DNA from: Pseudomonadota bacterium
GTDB lineage: Bacteria; Pseudomonadota; Gammaproteobacteria; Steroidobacterales; Steroidobacteraceae
Direction of reading: 5' to 3'
Length of the DNA stretch: 64,000 nt
NCBI GenBank assembly: GCA_021847105.1
Contig: JAJZUT010000002.1
Coordinates: 124,001-188,000, forward strand
Shown here: positions 25,697 to 34,171 of the stretch, piece by piece
How positions within the stretch are numbered: position 1 is the stretch's first letter
Layout: every line of letters starts with the position of its first letter
Translations under genes and position numbers: made by a program
Notes under the pieces: model-generated
The model's database searches: none
What the model saw: only the letters and a program-made list of their open reading frames with translations
Told to the model about the DNA's origin: nothing

Positions 25697-26971
25697 ATGA
25701 TGCGACAACCAGCGCGCGCCTCCTCCGGACGCTACGTCAGCCGACTCACCGGCGGAACGCTCGCCGTGATCATGGCTGGCGGACGGGGCGAGCGACTGAA
25801 GGACCTCACTGCCAACCGCTGCAAGCCGGCGACCCCCTTCGGGGGTAAGTTCCGCATCATCGACTTCGTCTTGTCGAACTGCGTGAACTCCGGCATTCGG
25901 CAGATTTCCATTTTGACGCAGTACAAGGCGCAGTCGCTGATGGCGCATGTGCAGCACGGATGGAGTTATCTGCGCGGCGAATTCAGCGAGTTCGTGGAGG
26001 TCGTGCCGGCGCAGCAGCAGATGGGACCGAACTGGTACCAGGGCACGGCAGATGCGGTCTACCAGAATATCGAGCTCATCCTGTCGCACCGCCCCAAACA
26101 CGTGCTGGTGCTCGCTGGCGATCACATCTACAAGATGGATTACGGCCCCATGATCGCCTACCACGTGGAGAAGGGGGCGGACATCACCATGGGAGTGGTC
26201 GAGGTACCCGCCAGCGAGTCGCGGCATTTTGGCGTACTGACCGCAACGGAGTGGAATCGGGTCACGAAATTCAGTGAGAAGCCGCAAATACCGGACACGC
26301 TCCCCGGCCGGCCGAATGCCATTCTCGCCTCGATGGGCATCTACGTATTCAATACGAGGTTGCTCGAGATGTTGCTGCGCGAGGACGCGGCGAACGAGTC
26401 CTCATCGCACGATTTCGGCAAGGATATTCTCCCGAAGGCGATCGCAGGGGCGCTGCAGGTCTTTGCTTATCCGTTCCAGGATGTGAAGACGCGCGCGCAA
26501 AGCTACTGGCGGGACGTCGGCACCCTCGATGCATACTACGAGGCCAACCTCGAGCTGGTGCACGTCGAGCCGGAGCTGAACATCTACGACGAAGACTGGC
26601 CGATCTGGACCTACCAGGTGCACCAGCCACCGGCGAAATTCATCCTCGACGAGGAGGGCCGGCGAGGCCTGGCGATCAATTCCATGGTATCGGCCGGGTG
26701 CGTCATATCGGGCGCATCGGTGCGCGAGTCGCTGCTTTTCTCCAACGTGCGGGTCGAGGAGCGCAGCGCTATCGAGCGCGCGGTGATCCTGCCAAACACG
26801 CGCATCGGCGCAGGCTGCGTCATCCGCGGCGCCATCATCGACGAGGGCAGCGAAGTGCCGGACGGCATGCTCATTGGCGTCGACCGCGAGGCCGATGCGC
26901 AACGCTTCCTGGTCACCGACAAGGGTGTCGTGTTGGTGACTGCTGAAATGCTACGCCGGATCTCGGCTTGA
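25697..26971 (+). CDS. glgC: Glucose-1-phosphate adenylyltransferase
   Basis: GlgC makes ADP-glucose, the donor for GlgA, from glucose-1-phosphate and ATP. The 424-aa protein has the nucleotidyltransferase signature GGRGERLKDLTANRCKPA, the FGGKFRIIDF block, the GTADAVYQN segment, and a C-terminal left-handed beta helix. Length is normal. Two adjacent ATGs (25697, 25700) follow GGGGAG. It lies between glgP and the GH57 gene (7-base gap). Confidence 0.97.
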   Translation: MMRQPARASSGRYVSRLTGGTLAVIMAGGRGERLKDLTANRCKPATPFGGKFRIIDFVLSNCVNSGIRQISILTQYKAQSLMAHVQHGWSYLRGEFSEFVEVVPAQQQMGPNWYQGTADAVYQNIELILSHRPKHVLVLAGDHIYKMDYGPMIAYHVEKGADITMGVVEVPASESRHFGVLTATEWNRVTKFSEKPQIPDTLPGRPNAILASMGIYVFNTRLLEMLLREDAANESSSHDFGKDILPKAIAGALQVFAYPFQDVKTRAQSYWRDVGTLDAYYEANLELVHVEPELNIYDEDWPIWTYQVHQPPAKFILDEEGRRGLAINSMVSAGCVISGASVRESLLFSNVRVEERSAIERAVILPNTRIGAGCVIRGAIIDEGSEVPDGMLIGVDREADAQRFLVTDKGVVLVTAEMLRRISA

Positions 26972-26978
26972 GGACGTC

Positions 26979-28688
26979 ATGAGCGCACGCCTGCCGGTCG
27001 TACTGCTCTGGCACATGCACCAGCCGCAGTACCGTGATGCGCTAACGGGCCGCTACGTGCTGCCATGGACGTACCTGCACTCCATCAAGGACTATACGGA
27101 CATGGCCGCTCACCTGGAGGCCATCCCGCAAGCGCGCGCGGTCGTGAACTTCACTCCGGTGCTGCTCGAGCAGATCGAGGCACTCTCGCGCTCGATTGCG
27201 GCGCATCTGCAGGACGGCCAGGCTCTGCCCGACCCGGTGCTTGCGCTGCTTGGACCGGACCCGGTGCCGAGCGAGCCTGCGGCCCGCCTCGAGAGCGTCC
27301 GCGCGTGCCTGCGCGCGCAGCGCAAGCAAATGATCGAGCGATTCGGACCCTACCTCGAGCTCGCCTCGATCGCCGAAACACTGACGACGCCGGAGCGCAT
27401 CAATTACGCCTCGGATCAGTTCATCCAGGATCTGGCGGTATGGTACCACCTGGCATGGATGGGCGAGACGGTGCGCCGCTCCGATCCGTTGGTCAGCCGC
27501 CTCACCGAGCAAGGTCGCGGCTTCACGGCCGAACAGCGTCGTGAGCTGCTGACGTTGATCGGTTCTCTGCTCGCCAATATCGTGCCGCGCTATCGGCGGC
27601 TGAGTGAGTCGGGTCAATGTGAGCTGTCGGTCACGCCCTATGGACACCCGATCGTGCCGCTGCTGTTCGACTTCCAGGCGGCGCGCGAAGCGATGCCCAA
27701 TCTGCCGCTGCCCAAACTGGCTGCCTATCCGGGTGGCAGTGAACGGGCCGAGTGGCACGTGCGCGAGGGCTTGCGCCTGTTCACCCAGACATTCGGCTCG
27801 CGGCCGGTTGGCTGCTGGCCGTCCGAGGGCGCAGTCAGCCGTCCCACGCTCGAACTGCTCGAGCGCGCCGGCTTCAAATGGGTCGCAAGTAGCGCCAATG
27901 TGCTGCACGGCTCGCTACAGCGCACCGCGGCGCAGGCACCGCAGCCGCCGAGCATCGATGCGCAGGTATTCAACCGTCCGTATCGGCTTGCCGGCAGCGC
28001 GTTGGCGCAATTTTTCCGCGAAGATACCCTTTCAGACCTGATCGGCTTCACGTACGCCACCTGGCACGGTGACGATGCAGCACACAATCTGGTCGATGCG
28101 CTCGCGCAGCTAGGGCGCCAGTACGCGACGAACCCAGGACACGTCGTGCTCATCGCGCTCGACGGCGAGAACGCCTGGGAACACTATCCCTTCAATGGCT
28201 ACTATTTCCTGCGCGCACTGTACACGCTGCTCGCAGCCCATCCCCAGCTCGAACTCACCACACTCGGGACATGCGTGGCACGAGGACTGACCCCGATCAC
28301 GCTGCCGCAGCTGATGGCCGGCAGCTGGGTACACGGTACGCTCACCACGTGGATGGGGGATCCGGCCAAGAATCGCGCCTGGGACTTGCTCTGCGATGCA
28401 AAACTTGCGTTTGATGAGACGGTCGCGAGCGGCTCGCTCGACGCCGCCAGACAACGCGCAGCCGAGCGCCAACTCGCGCTGTGCGAGAGTTCGGACTGGT
28501 TTTGGTGGTTCGGCGACTACAATCCTGCCGATGCCGTCAGCCAATTCGACAGCCTGTACCGTCGCCAGCTCAGCCGATTGTACGAGCAACTCGGCCGCAC
28601 TGTGCCCGAGAGTCTTTCCCAGCCGCTCGCCACAGGAGGCGGCAGCCCGGAGCACGGCGGCGTGATGCGTCGTTCATATGCGAGTTGA
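26979..28688 (+). CDS. Glycoside hydrolase family 57 protein
   Basis: A 569-aa cytoplasmic GH57 enzyme acting on alpha-glucans. It has the N-terminal LLWHMHQPQY (region 1), the nucleophile Glu in GCWPSEGAVS (E283), the acid/base Asp in ALDGENAWE (D395), and a C-terminal helical region with SSDWFWWFGDYN. GH57 includes amylases, 4-alpha-glucanotransferases and branching enzymes; sequence alone does not separate them here. No glgB or glgX is in the window, so a branching or debranching role in the glg operon is an inference. The ATG is 7 bases after glgC. Confidence 0.92.
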   Translation: MSARLPVVLLWHMHQPQYRDALTGRYVLPWTYLHSIKDYTDMAAHLEAIPQARAVVNFTPVLLEQIEALSRSIAAHLQDGQALPDPVLALLGPDPVPSEPAARLESVRACLRAQRKQMIERFGPYLELASIAETLTTPERINYASDQFIQDLAVWYHLAWMGETVRRSDPLVSRLTEQGRGFTAEQRRELLTLIGSLLANIVPRYRRLSESGQCELSVTPYGHPIVPLLFDFQAAREAMPNLPLPKLAAYPGGSERAEWHVREGLRLFTQTFGSRPVGCWPSEGAVSRPTLELLERAGFKWVASSANVLHGSLQRTAAQAPQPPSIDAQVFNRPYRLAGSALAQFFREDTLSDLIGFTYATWHGDDAAHNLVDALAQLGRQYATNPGHVVLIALDGENAWEHYPFNGYYFLRALYTLLAAHPQLELTTLGTCVARGLTPITLPQLMAGSWVHGTLTTWMGDPAKNRAWDLLCDAKLAFDETVASGSLDAARQRAAERQLALCESSDWFWWFGDYNPADAVSQFDSLYRRQLSRLYEQLGRTVPESLSQPLATGGGSPEHGGVMRRSYAS

Positions 28689-29151
28689 TCAGCATGTTCT
28701 GGTGCGCGTGCGCTGGCTGGGGCCGGCGCTGCTGCTCGCCGCCCTGGGTGGTTGCGCGCTGTTCATGCCGAAGCTCGCAACGCCGCAACTGACGGTACTC
28801 GGCGTACACGTACAGCGCGCGGACTTCTGGGAACAGCGCCTGGTAGTACGCCTGCGGGTGCGAAATCCAAACTCCATCAGCCTGCCGGTGAAGGCGCTGA
28901 CCTATACGCTCGCAGTCAACGGCCAGCCGGTGGCCGCCGGACGCTGTGCGCAGAGCTTCACCGTACCGGCACACAGCAGTGCCGACTTCAACACCGACGT
29001 GACCGCAAATATGGCCGGCGCGTTGCTCGCGGTATTCGGTAAGGGACGGCACCAGCCCCTGCATTACCGCCTGCGCGGCAAGGTCGAACTCGCCCACGGC
29101 CTGCTGCGCGATCTGCCCTTCGACGAAAACGGCGAGGTGACGCTCAAGTAA
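28678..29151 (+). CDS. LEA-type-2 (water stress) lipoprotein
   Basis: A 157-aa protein with a lipoprotein signal (LLLAALGGC, lipobox LGGC) followed by one LEA_2/WHy beta-sandwich domain. The family signature is the VVRLRVRNPNSISLPVKALTYTL core (NPN motif) with the later AHSSADFNTDV strand. Such domains are linked to desiccation and osmotic stress. The ATG at 28678 overlaps the GH57 stop by 11 bases; GTGs at 28702 and 28708 would give a shorter signal. It is cotranscribed with the glycogen genes. Confidence 0.85.
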   Translation: MRVDQHVLVRVRWLGPALLLAALGGCALFMPKLATPQLTVLGVHVQRADFWEQRLVVRLRVRNPNSISLPVKALTYTLAVNGQPVAAGRCAQSFTVPAHSSADFNTDVTANMAGALLAVFGKGRHQPLHYRLRGKVELAHGLLRDLPFDENGEVTLK

Positions 29152-29173
29152 TCTGCTGCGGCGAGCACAGGCG

Positions 29174-31216
29174 TCATTCTTCCGCTGCCCTGGGTCGTGA
29201 CGCCTGCACCAGCTCCTGCTGACGCCGTGCGGGCACCTGATCATAGTGACTGAGCGCCAGCACGTAGCTGCCCTGTCCGCCGGTGATCGCCTTCAGGCGC
29301 GACTGATAGTCAATGACCTCAGCGAGGGGCACGAGTGCCGTGACCGCCGCGAGTCCTCCCGGCAGCGCCTGATTGCCATTGATCCGCGCGCGCCGGGTGG
29401 CAAGGTCCCCGGTGATGTCTCCGATAGCGCTCGCCGGCGCGGTGATCTCCAGATGCACGATCGGCTCGAGCACGATCGGCTGAGCCTTGCCGAGCGCATC
29501 GAGAAAGGCCTTTCGGCCCGCGGCCACGAACGCCACCTCTTTGGAGTCAACCGAATGGTGCTTGCCATCGTATACGGTGACCCGGATGTCCTGCAGCGGA
29601 AAGCCCGCGAGCGCCCCTTCAGCGATCACTTGACGCACGCCCTTTTCCACTGCCGGAATGAACTGCCCGGGAATGGCGCCCCCGGACACCGCGTCGCTAA
29701 ATTCGAGTCCCGCGCCACGCTCTAGCGGCTCTACACGCAGAAATACCTCGCCGAACTGTCCGGCGCCACCGGTCTGCTTCTTGTGGCGGGCATGTCCCTC
29801 GGCTGAGCGCGTAATCGTCTCGCGATATGGGATGCTCGGCGGATGCGTGTGAACTTCAACGCCGTAGCGTTGACTCATGCGCTCGAGCAGCACGCGCAGA
29901 TGCAGCTCGCCAGTCCCATAGAGCACCGTTTCGTTGAGTGCCGCGTGCTGCTCGATGCGCACGCCCGGATCTTCCGCCATGAGCTTGTGCAATGCATCGG
30001 CCAGCCGCTGCTCATCGCCACGACGCTGCGGCTCAATGGCAACACCCAACATCGAGGGCGGCAGCGCGACGGGCGCAAGACGATAGTTGTCTTCCTCGTG
30101 CGAGTCATGCAACACTGCGTCTCGATGCAGCTCGTCAACTTTGGCGAGCGCGCAGATGTCCCCGGGAATCGCCTCCGCAATCTCCACCGTTTCCTTGCCG
30201 GTGATGCGGTACAGATGCCCGACCTTGAAAGGTTTGCGCGCATCCCCCACGAACAGCTGGCAGCCGGGTCGCACGGTCCCCTGATGCACCCGCAGAGCGG
30301 CAAGCTTGCCGACGTACGGATCGATGGTAATGCGGAACACATGGGCAACGACATGCTTGTCCGGATCCGGACTCACCGCGACGCGCCGCACCGACTCGCC
30401 CGTGCCAAGCAGAAATGGCGGCGGATTGCCTTCGGACGGGTCGGGCATCAGACGGGTGAAGATCTGCAGCAGTGCGCCAACCCCCACACCACTCTCCGCG
30501 GACGTGAAGCAGACCGGCACCAGATGCCCCTCGCGCAGCGCCTGCTCGAACGGTCCATGCAGTTGCTCACTGGAGAGCGCCTCACCCTGCTCAAGGTACA
30601 AGGCCATCAAGCGCTCATCGAGCTCGACCACCTGATCGACAATCGCCGTATGCGCCGTCTCGACAGCCGAGAAATCCACCGGAGCGCGCTGCGGCTCGAA
30701 GAAGCAGTCGCGCACCACGGTCCCGCGCTCGGCAGGCAGGTTGATCGGCAGGCATTGCGGCCCGAACAATTCACGCAGCCGATCTAATACTGCGGCGCAA
30801 TCGGCGTCGCGGCTATCGATCTTGTTGACGATGAGCAGGCGGTCCAGACCGCGCTCGCGAGCGAAACTCATCAGCCGCTGTGTCACCGCATCCGGACCAC
30901 TCACCGCATTCACCACGACAGCTACCGCCTCGACTGCCTCGAGCACCGCCAGCGTGCGCGCCAACAAGTCCGGGTACCCCGGGGTGTCGATCAGGTGAAT
31001 GCGCCGGCCCTCATAGTCGAACGTGAGGATGGCCGGCTCGAGGGAATGACCGAGGGATCGCTCCTGCGGATCGAAATCCGACGCGGTAGTGCCACGCTCG
31101 ATGCTGCCTTTGAGTCGGGTCGCCCCGGCCTCGAGCAACAAGGCCTCCGCGAGCAGCGTCTTGCCCGCGCCCGCGGCGCCGACCAGCGCGATGTTACGGA
31201 TGCCCGTGTGATCCAT
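29174..31216 (-). CDS. Elongation factor G-like GTPase (EF-G paralogue)
   Basis: A 680-aa translation-factor GTPase with G1 GAAGAGKT, G3 DTPGYPDL and G4 NKID, followed by domains II-V, including ETITRSAEGHARHKKQTGG and the domain IV/V FLDALGKAQPIVLEPI. It matches the 'EF-G-like' paralogue group rather than the main FusA. There are no rpsL/rpsG/tuf neighbours, and the switch I region (GTTASDFDPQE) differs from the canonical one. Domain IV lies around FVAAGRKAFLDAL. It could act in ribosome recycling or a stress-specific step; this is not settled for the group. A GGGAG/GAGG site precedes the ATG. Confidence 0.9.
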   Translation of the reverse strand: MDHTGIRNIALVGAAGAGKTLLAEALLLEAGATRLKGSIERGTTASDFDPQERSLGHSLEPAILTFDYEGRRIHLIDTPGYPDLLARTLAVLEAVEAVAVVVNAVSGPDAVTQRLMSFARERGLDRLLIVNKIDSRDADCAAVLDRLRELFGPQCLPINLPAERGTVVRDCFFEPQRAPVDFSAVETAHTAIVDQVVELDERLMALYLEQGEALSSEQLHGPFEQALREGHLVPVCFTSAESGVGVGALLQIFTRLMPDPSEGNPPPFLLGTGESVRRVAVSPDPDKHVVAHVFRITIDPYVGKLAALRVHQGTVRPGCQLFVGDARKPFKVGHLYRITGKETVEIAEAIPGDICALAKVDELHRDAVLHDSHEEDNYRLAPVALPPSMLGVAIEPQRRGDEQRLADALHKLMAEDPGVRIEQHAALNETVLYGTGELHLRVLLERMSQRYGVEVHTHPPSIPYRETITRSAEGHARHKKQTGGAGQFGEVFLRVEPLERGAGLEFSDAVSGGAIPGQFIPAVEKGVRQVIAEGALAGFPLQDIRVTVYDGKHHSVDSKEVAFVAAGRKAFLDALGKAQPIVLEPIVHLEITAPASAIGDITGDLATRRARINGNQALPGGLAAVTALVPLAEVIDYQSRLKAITGGQGSYVLALSHYDQVPARRQQELVQASRPRAAEE

Positions 31217-31635
31217 GCCTCGCTCCCCCGCGCACCGTGAGAACCAGAATCCGACCCTCTTCAGGCATCACGTCGGCATTCTGACTACATCAGCAGAGCC
31301 AGATCCGCGCGGCGGAACGTGCGCTCGGCTTGCTCCGCCTTCCGATAGTCGTGAGGCGCTATACGGCGATCTTAGAGCCAGCACACCGACAGAGTCACCG
31401 TCATGCTCCGCACTTTTTTGGCTCCGCCTTCTTGATAACGCAAGCCAGACTTTCTTATAAAGTGTACGCCGGCCTGAGAACTAACACAATGGCGAACGAC
31501 TCCATCAGCGGGGAATCGGCCCGAACGAATACCCCGCCCAGTCCAAGATGTCATGTTTTATTACCCGTCCAGCCTGCGCTGCGCATGACGCAGGACTGAC
31601 AGGGCCCATCGCCCACGTGAGGGCATAATGTTCTG
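31217..31635. other. Intergenic region, less GC-rich, with an orphan promoter
   Basis: These 419 bases lie between spoVR (ending at 31636) and the EF-G-like gene (starting at 31216), both on the minus strand. They are visibly less GC-rich than the flanks. They hold a good plus-strand promoter (31432-31460) with only a 36-codon unrecognised frame after it (ATG at 31490). There is also a stem GCGGGG/CCCCGC at 31508-31513 and 31532-31537. GGCTCCGCCTTC and GCTCCGCCTTCC near 31420 and 31335 form a short direct repeat. No RNA family is recognised. Confidence 0.4.
31432..31460 (+). promoter_or_regulatory. Sigma-70-like promoter with no gene downstream
   Basis: TTGATA (31432-31437) and TTATAA (31455-31460) are separated by 17 bases. 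Transcription would start near 31467 and run antisense to the spoVR 3' end. No convincing protein gene follows, so a small RNA is possible. Confidence 0.4.
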
Positions 31636-32997
31636 TCACGGCGCGGACAGCTCGAGCTCCACACCGTCCTGATCCACTGTCGTCAGTCGAACCGGACGCC
31701 GCCACACGCGCTGCAAATACTCAAGCACTTTACGGCTGCGTTGCAGATCAAGTCCGCGACGATCGACCCCGTGCTCGTGGCCGAGGTCGAGCGTGCCGTC
31801 GGCATGCACATGCCGCGCCAACACTGTCGGCGTCCCGAAGTTGTATTTCGGAGTGAGAATCGCTTCGTGCAGCGCAGCGACATCCATCTCGAGCACCCGG
31901 ATCCGGCCGTCGCGGGCACGATACCGGAACAGTCCGAGCTCGGCTGCGATATCCGCAGTCAGGTGATTGCGGATAAAGGAAAAATCGTCATCCTCGGTCC
32001 GGATCGCGAATGCCGCCGTGAGCCCCTTCTCTGCGACGACGTGTTCCCACAATGCAAAGCCGAGGTGATACGGGTTCAGCCCAAGGGCCACCTGTTCGTC
32101 GGCAGCTACCGGTCGCACGACGTCCGAGTGACATTTAATGGCATCGAGATAGGTCTGCTGCGCGATGAAGTCCGCCTCGCGCAGCAGTCGAGCGTGCCAA
32201 TAAGACGCCCATCCCTCATTCATGATCTGGGTGGCGAACACCGGATAGAAGTAAAACGACTCCTCGCGCACAGCAAGGAAGATGTCTCGCTCCCAGCTCT
32301 CCATCTCCGGGGCATACTGCGCCACGAACCACAACAGATCGCGCTCCGGATACGGTGGCACCGGCGCACGCAGTCGTGGCGCAAGCACAGTCCCGGAGTG
32401 CTCCGTTTCCAGCGCGGCAAATCGGCGGCGAAATGCGTCGTCCACAGGGGACTTGGGGGATTCGGCGTACTCGGCATAACGGGGACGGCGCAGCGGCTGA
32501 TCGACGTCGATGTGCTGCTCGAGCGCGAGCGCCGCATCGAGCACGGTTTCCACCCGCTCGAGTCCGTGGGCTTCGATGGCTTGCTGGATCTGCCGCGCAT
32601 GCTGTGCCGCATGCTCGACGATCCGCTCGCTCACCTGACTCTGGCAGCGCTGAAAAAGCAGGTTGTTGTGCGAAAAATCGGCGTGTCCGAGCACATGCGC
32701 AGTCACCAGGATGTTTTCGGCCAGTCCATTGCCGGTCGCCAGATAGGCGTGGCCGGGATTTCCGGGAAAGACCACTTCAAACAGACGCGAGTGGCCCATG
32801 TGCCGCTGGATCAGCTGGTAGATATAGCGCACCCCGAACGACCAATGGGGCATGCGCACGGGAAGACCGTAAACGGCGATTTCCATCATGAAGGAATCCG
32901 GCACGGCTTCAAACTCGACCGGATGGAACTGCAGTCCCGCATCACGAGCGAGCTGCTCGATGCGGGCGAGGTAATGCTGCCAGCCCTCTGCGTTCAC
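31636..32997 (-). CDS. SpoVR family protein
   Basis: A 453-aa soluble protein of the SpoVR/YcgB family. Family blocks are the N-terminal GHSRLFEVVFPGNPGHAYL, HADFSHNNLLFQRC, and IMNEGWASYWHARLL (HE-like GWASYWHA region). The role is not defined; in enterobacteria ycgB is expressed with yeaGH in stationary phase and nitrogen starvation. The start is the GTG at 32997, which overlaps the yeaH stop (GTGA). The frame is open upstream to 33051, but only within yeaH. It is the third gene of the prkA-yeaH-spoVR operon. Confidence 0.94.
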   Translation of the reverse strand: MNAEGWQHYLARIEQLARDAGLQFHPVEFEAVPDSFMMEIAVYGLPVRMPHWSFGVRYIYQLIQRHMGHSRLFEVVFPGNPGHAYLATGNGLAENILVTAHVLGHADFSHNNLLFQRCQSQVSERIVEHAAQHARQIQQAIEAHGLERVETVLDAALALEQHIDVDQPLRRPRYAEYAESPKSPVDDAFRRRFAALETEHSGTVLAPRLRAPVPPYPERDLLWFVAQYAPEMESWERDIFLAVREESFYFYPVFATQIMNEGWASYWHARLLREADFIAQQTYLDAIKCHSDVVRPVAADEQVALGLNPYHLGFALWEHVVAEKGLTAAFAIRTEDDDFSFIRNHLTADIAAELGLFRYRARDGRIRVLEMDVAALHEAILTPKYNFGTPTVLARHVHADGTLDLGHEHGVDRRGLDLQRSRKVLEYLQRVWRRPVRLTTVDQDGVELELSAP

Positions 32998-34163
32998 GCG
33001 CCCTCCGTCGCACGCTGCTCGGCGGTGAAGAAGCTGCGGATCGCATCCCAAACGTCATCGGGAGTGGCGAGCGCACAGCTGCCAACGGAGTGGCCGGCAG
33101 CTTCGAGTTCGGCGAACAGTCTGCCGGTGCCGGTCTCGAGATGTCTCGAGACACCCGCCGCGACCTCGACGTAGCCGCAAAAGCAGGCTTCGCCGGCGAG
33201 TGCCGTCAGCGCCTCGTGCGCCGCACCGGCATCGCTCGCCGCGTTGTCGCCATCGGACGCGTAGAATAGATAGATGTTGTATTGCTCTGGGTCGTAACGT
33301 TCCCGAACGATCTCGTTCACCTTGGCAAGGCCGCTCGAGGCGACCGTGCCACCAGAGCCGCTTACCTGGAAGAATTCCGCTTCAGAAAACTCCCACGCGT
33401 CGATCGTGTGAGCGACGAAGACCGTCTCGAGCAGGCGGTACTCACGGCGCAGTCCCTGTACGGTCCAGAAAAAAAAGGTCTTGGCGAGCTGGCGGTCGCG
33501 CTCGGACATGCTGCCCGAGACATCGAGCAGAAAAAACACCACGGCGCGCACGGCGGGCCTGCGCCGGCGGGCCAACTGGCGGAAACGCAAATCTTCATCG
33601 GTGAAATTCGGTAGCGCTCCGGGAGCGCCCCGCCGCTTGACCAGCTCCTTGAATGAACGGCGTCGATCGAGCCGTGAGCGCGCACCCCGGCGGTCCCATC
33701 CCTCGCGGACCCACTCCGAGTCCTCGGTCGCCCCACTGCGCGGGGCGAGATTCGGCAGGCGAAGCTCTTCCCACAGCCATTCGACGATGTCTTCGATCTT
33801 AAGTTCAAGCAAAAGCTCGACTCCGCCCTCCTCCTCGCCACCGCCGCCCCTTCCGCCGTTCTTCGCGCCCTGCGCGGGATCGAGAAATTCGTCACCGGGC
33901 TTGACCCGTCCCTGACCGACTCCGTCGCGCTCTTCGCTGTGCCGCAGGCGGAAGTGGTAATGCTCGAGCATCTTCACCGGCACTCGCACCGTGCGGGCGC
34001 CGCCTCCAATCAGCTCCCCGTCGGACACGAGCTCGGGCAGGTGACGCCGCACCGCGTCGCGCACCTTCACATCGTGGCGCAACCAGTCGCGTGCGCCGCG
34101 TGAGAACAAGTCGTACCACTTGGCGGCGTTCGTCGGCGGCCGCTGGGGATTGTCACCGCTCAT
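32994..34163 (-). CDS. YeaH/YhbH family VWA protein (DUF444)
   Basis: A 389-aa protein. Its C-terminal half is a von Willebrand A-type domain with the MIDAS motif DVSGSMS and a later SGSGGTVASSG. The middle holds a low-complexity Gly/Glu-rich stretch (GGRGGGGEEEGG) typical of DUF444 proteins. It partners PrkA: an AAA-type kinase next to a VWA protein recalls MoxR/VWA pairs. Its AGGAG overlaps the prkA stop codon and its own stop overlaps the spoVR GTG, so all three genes are translationally linked. Confidence 0.94.
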   Translation of the reverse strand: MSGDNPQRPPTNAAKWYDLFSRGARDWLRHDVKVRDAVRRHLPELVSDGELIGGGARTVRVPVKMLEHYHFRLRHSEERDGVGQGRVKPGDEFLDPAQGAKNGGRGGGGEEEGGVELLLELKIEDIVEWLWEELRLPNLAPRSGATEDSEWVREGWDRRGARSRLDRRRSFKELVKRRGAPGALPNFTDEDLRFRQLARRRRPAVRAVVFFLLDVSGSMSERDRQLAKTFFFWTVQGLRREYRLLETVFVAHTIDAWEFSEAEFFQVSGSGGTVASSGLAKVNEIVRERYDPEQYNIYLFYASDGDNAASDAGAAHEALTALAGEACFCGYVEVAAGVSRHLETGTGRLFAELEAAGHSVGSCALATPDDVWDAIRSFFTAEQRATEGA

Positions 34164-34171
34164 GAGCGCCG

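Noticed and set aside
29174..31216. EF-G gene as the main fusA of a str operon
   Set aside because: No rpsL, rpsG or tuf neighbours, and switch regions differ from canonical EF-G; the paralogue group fits better.
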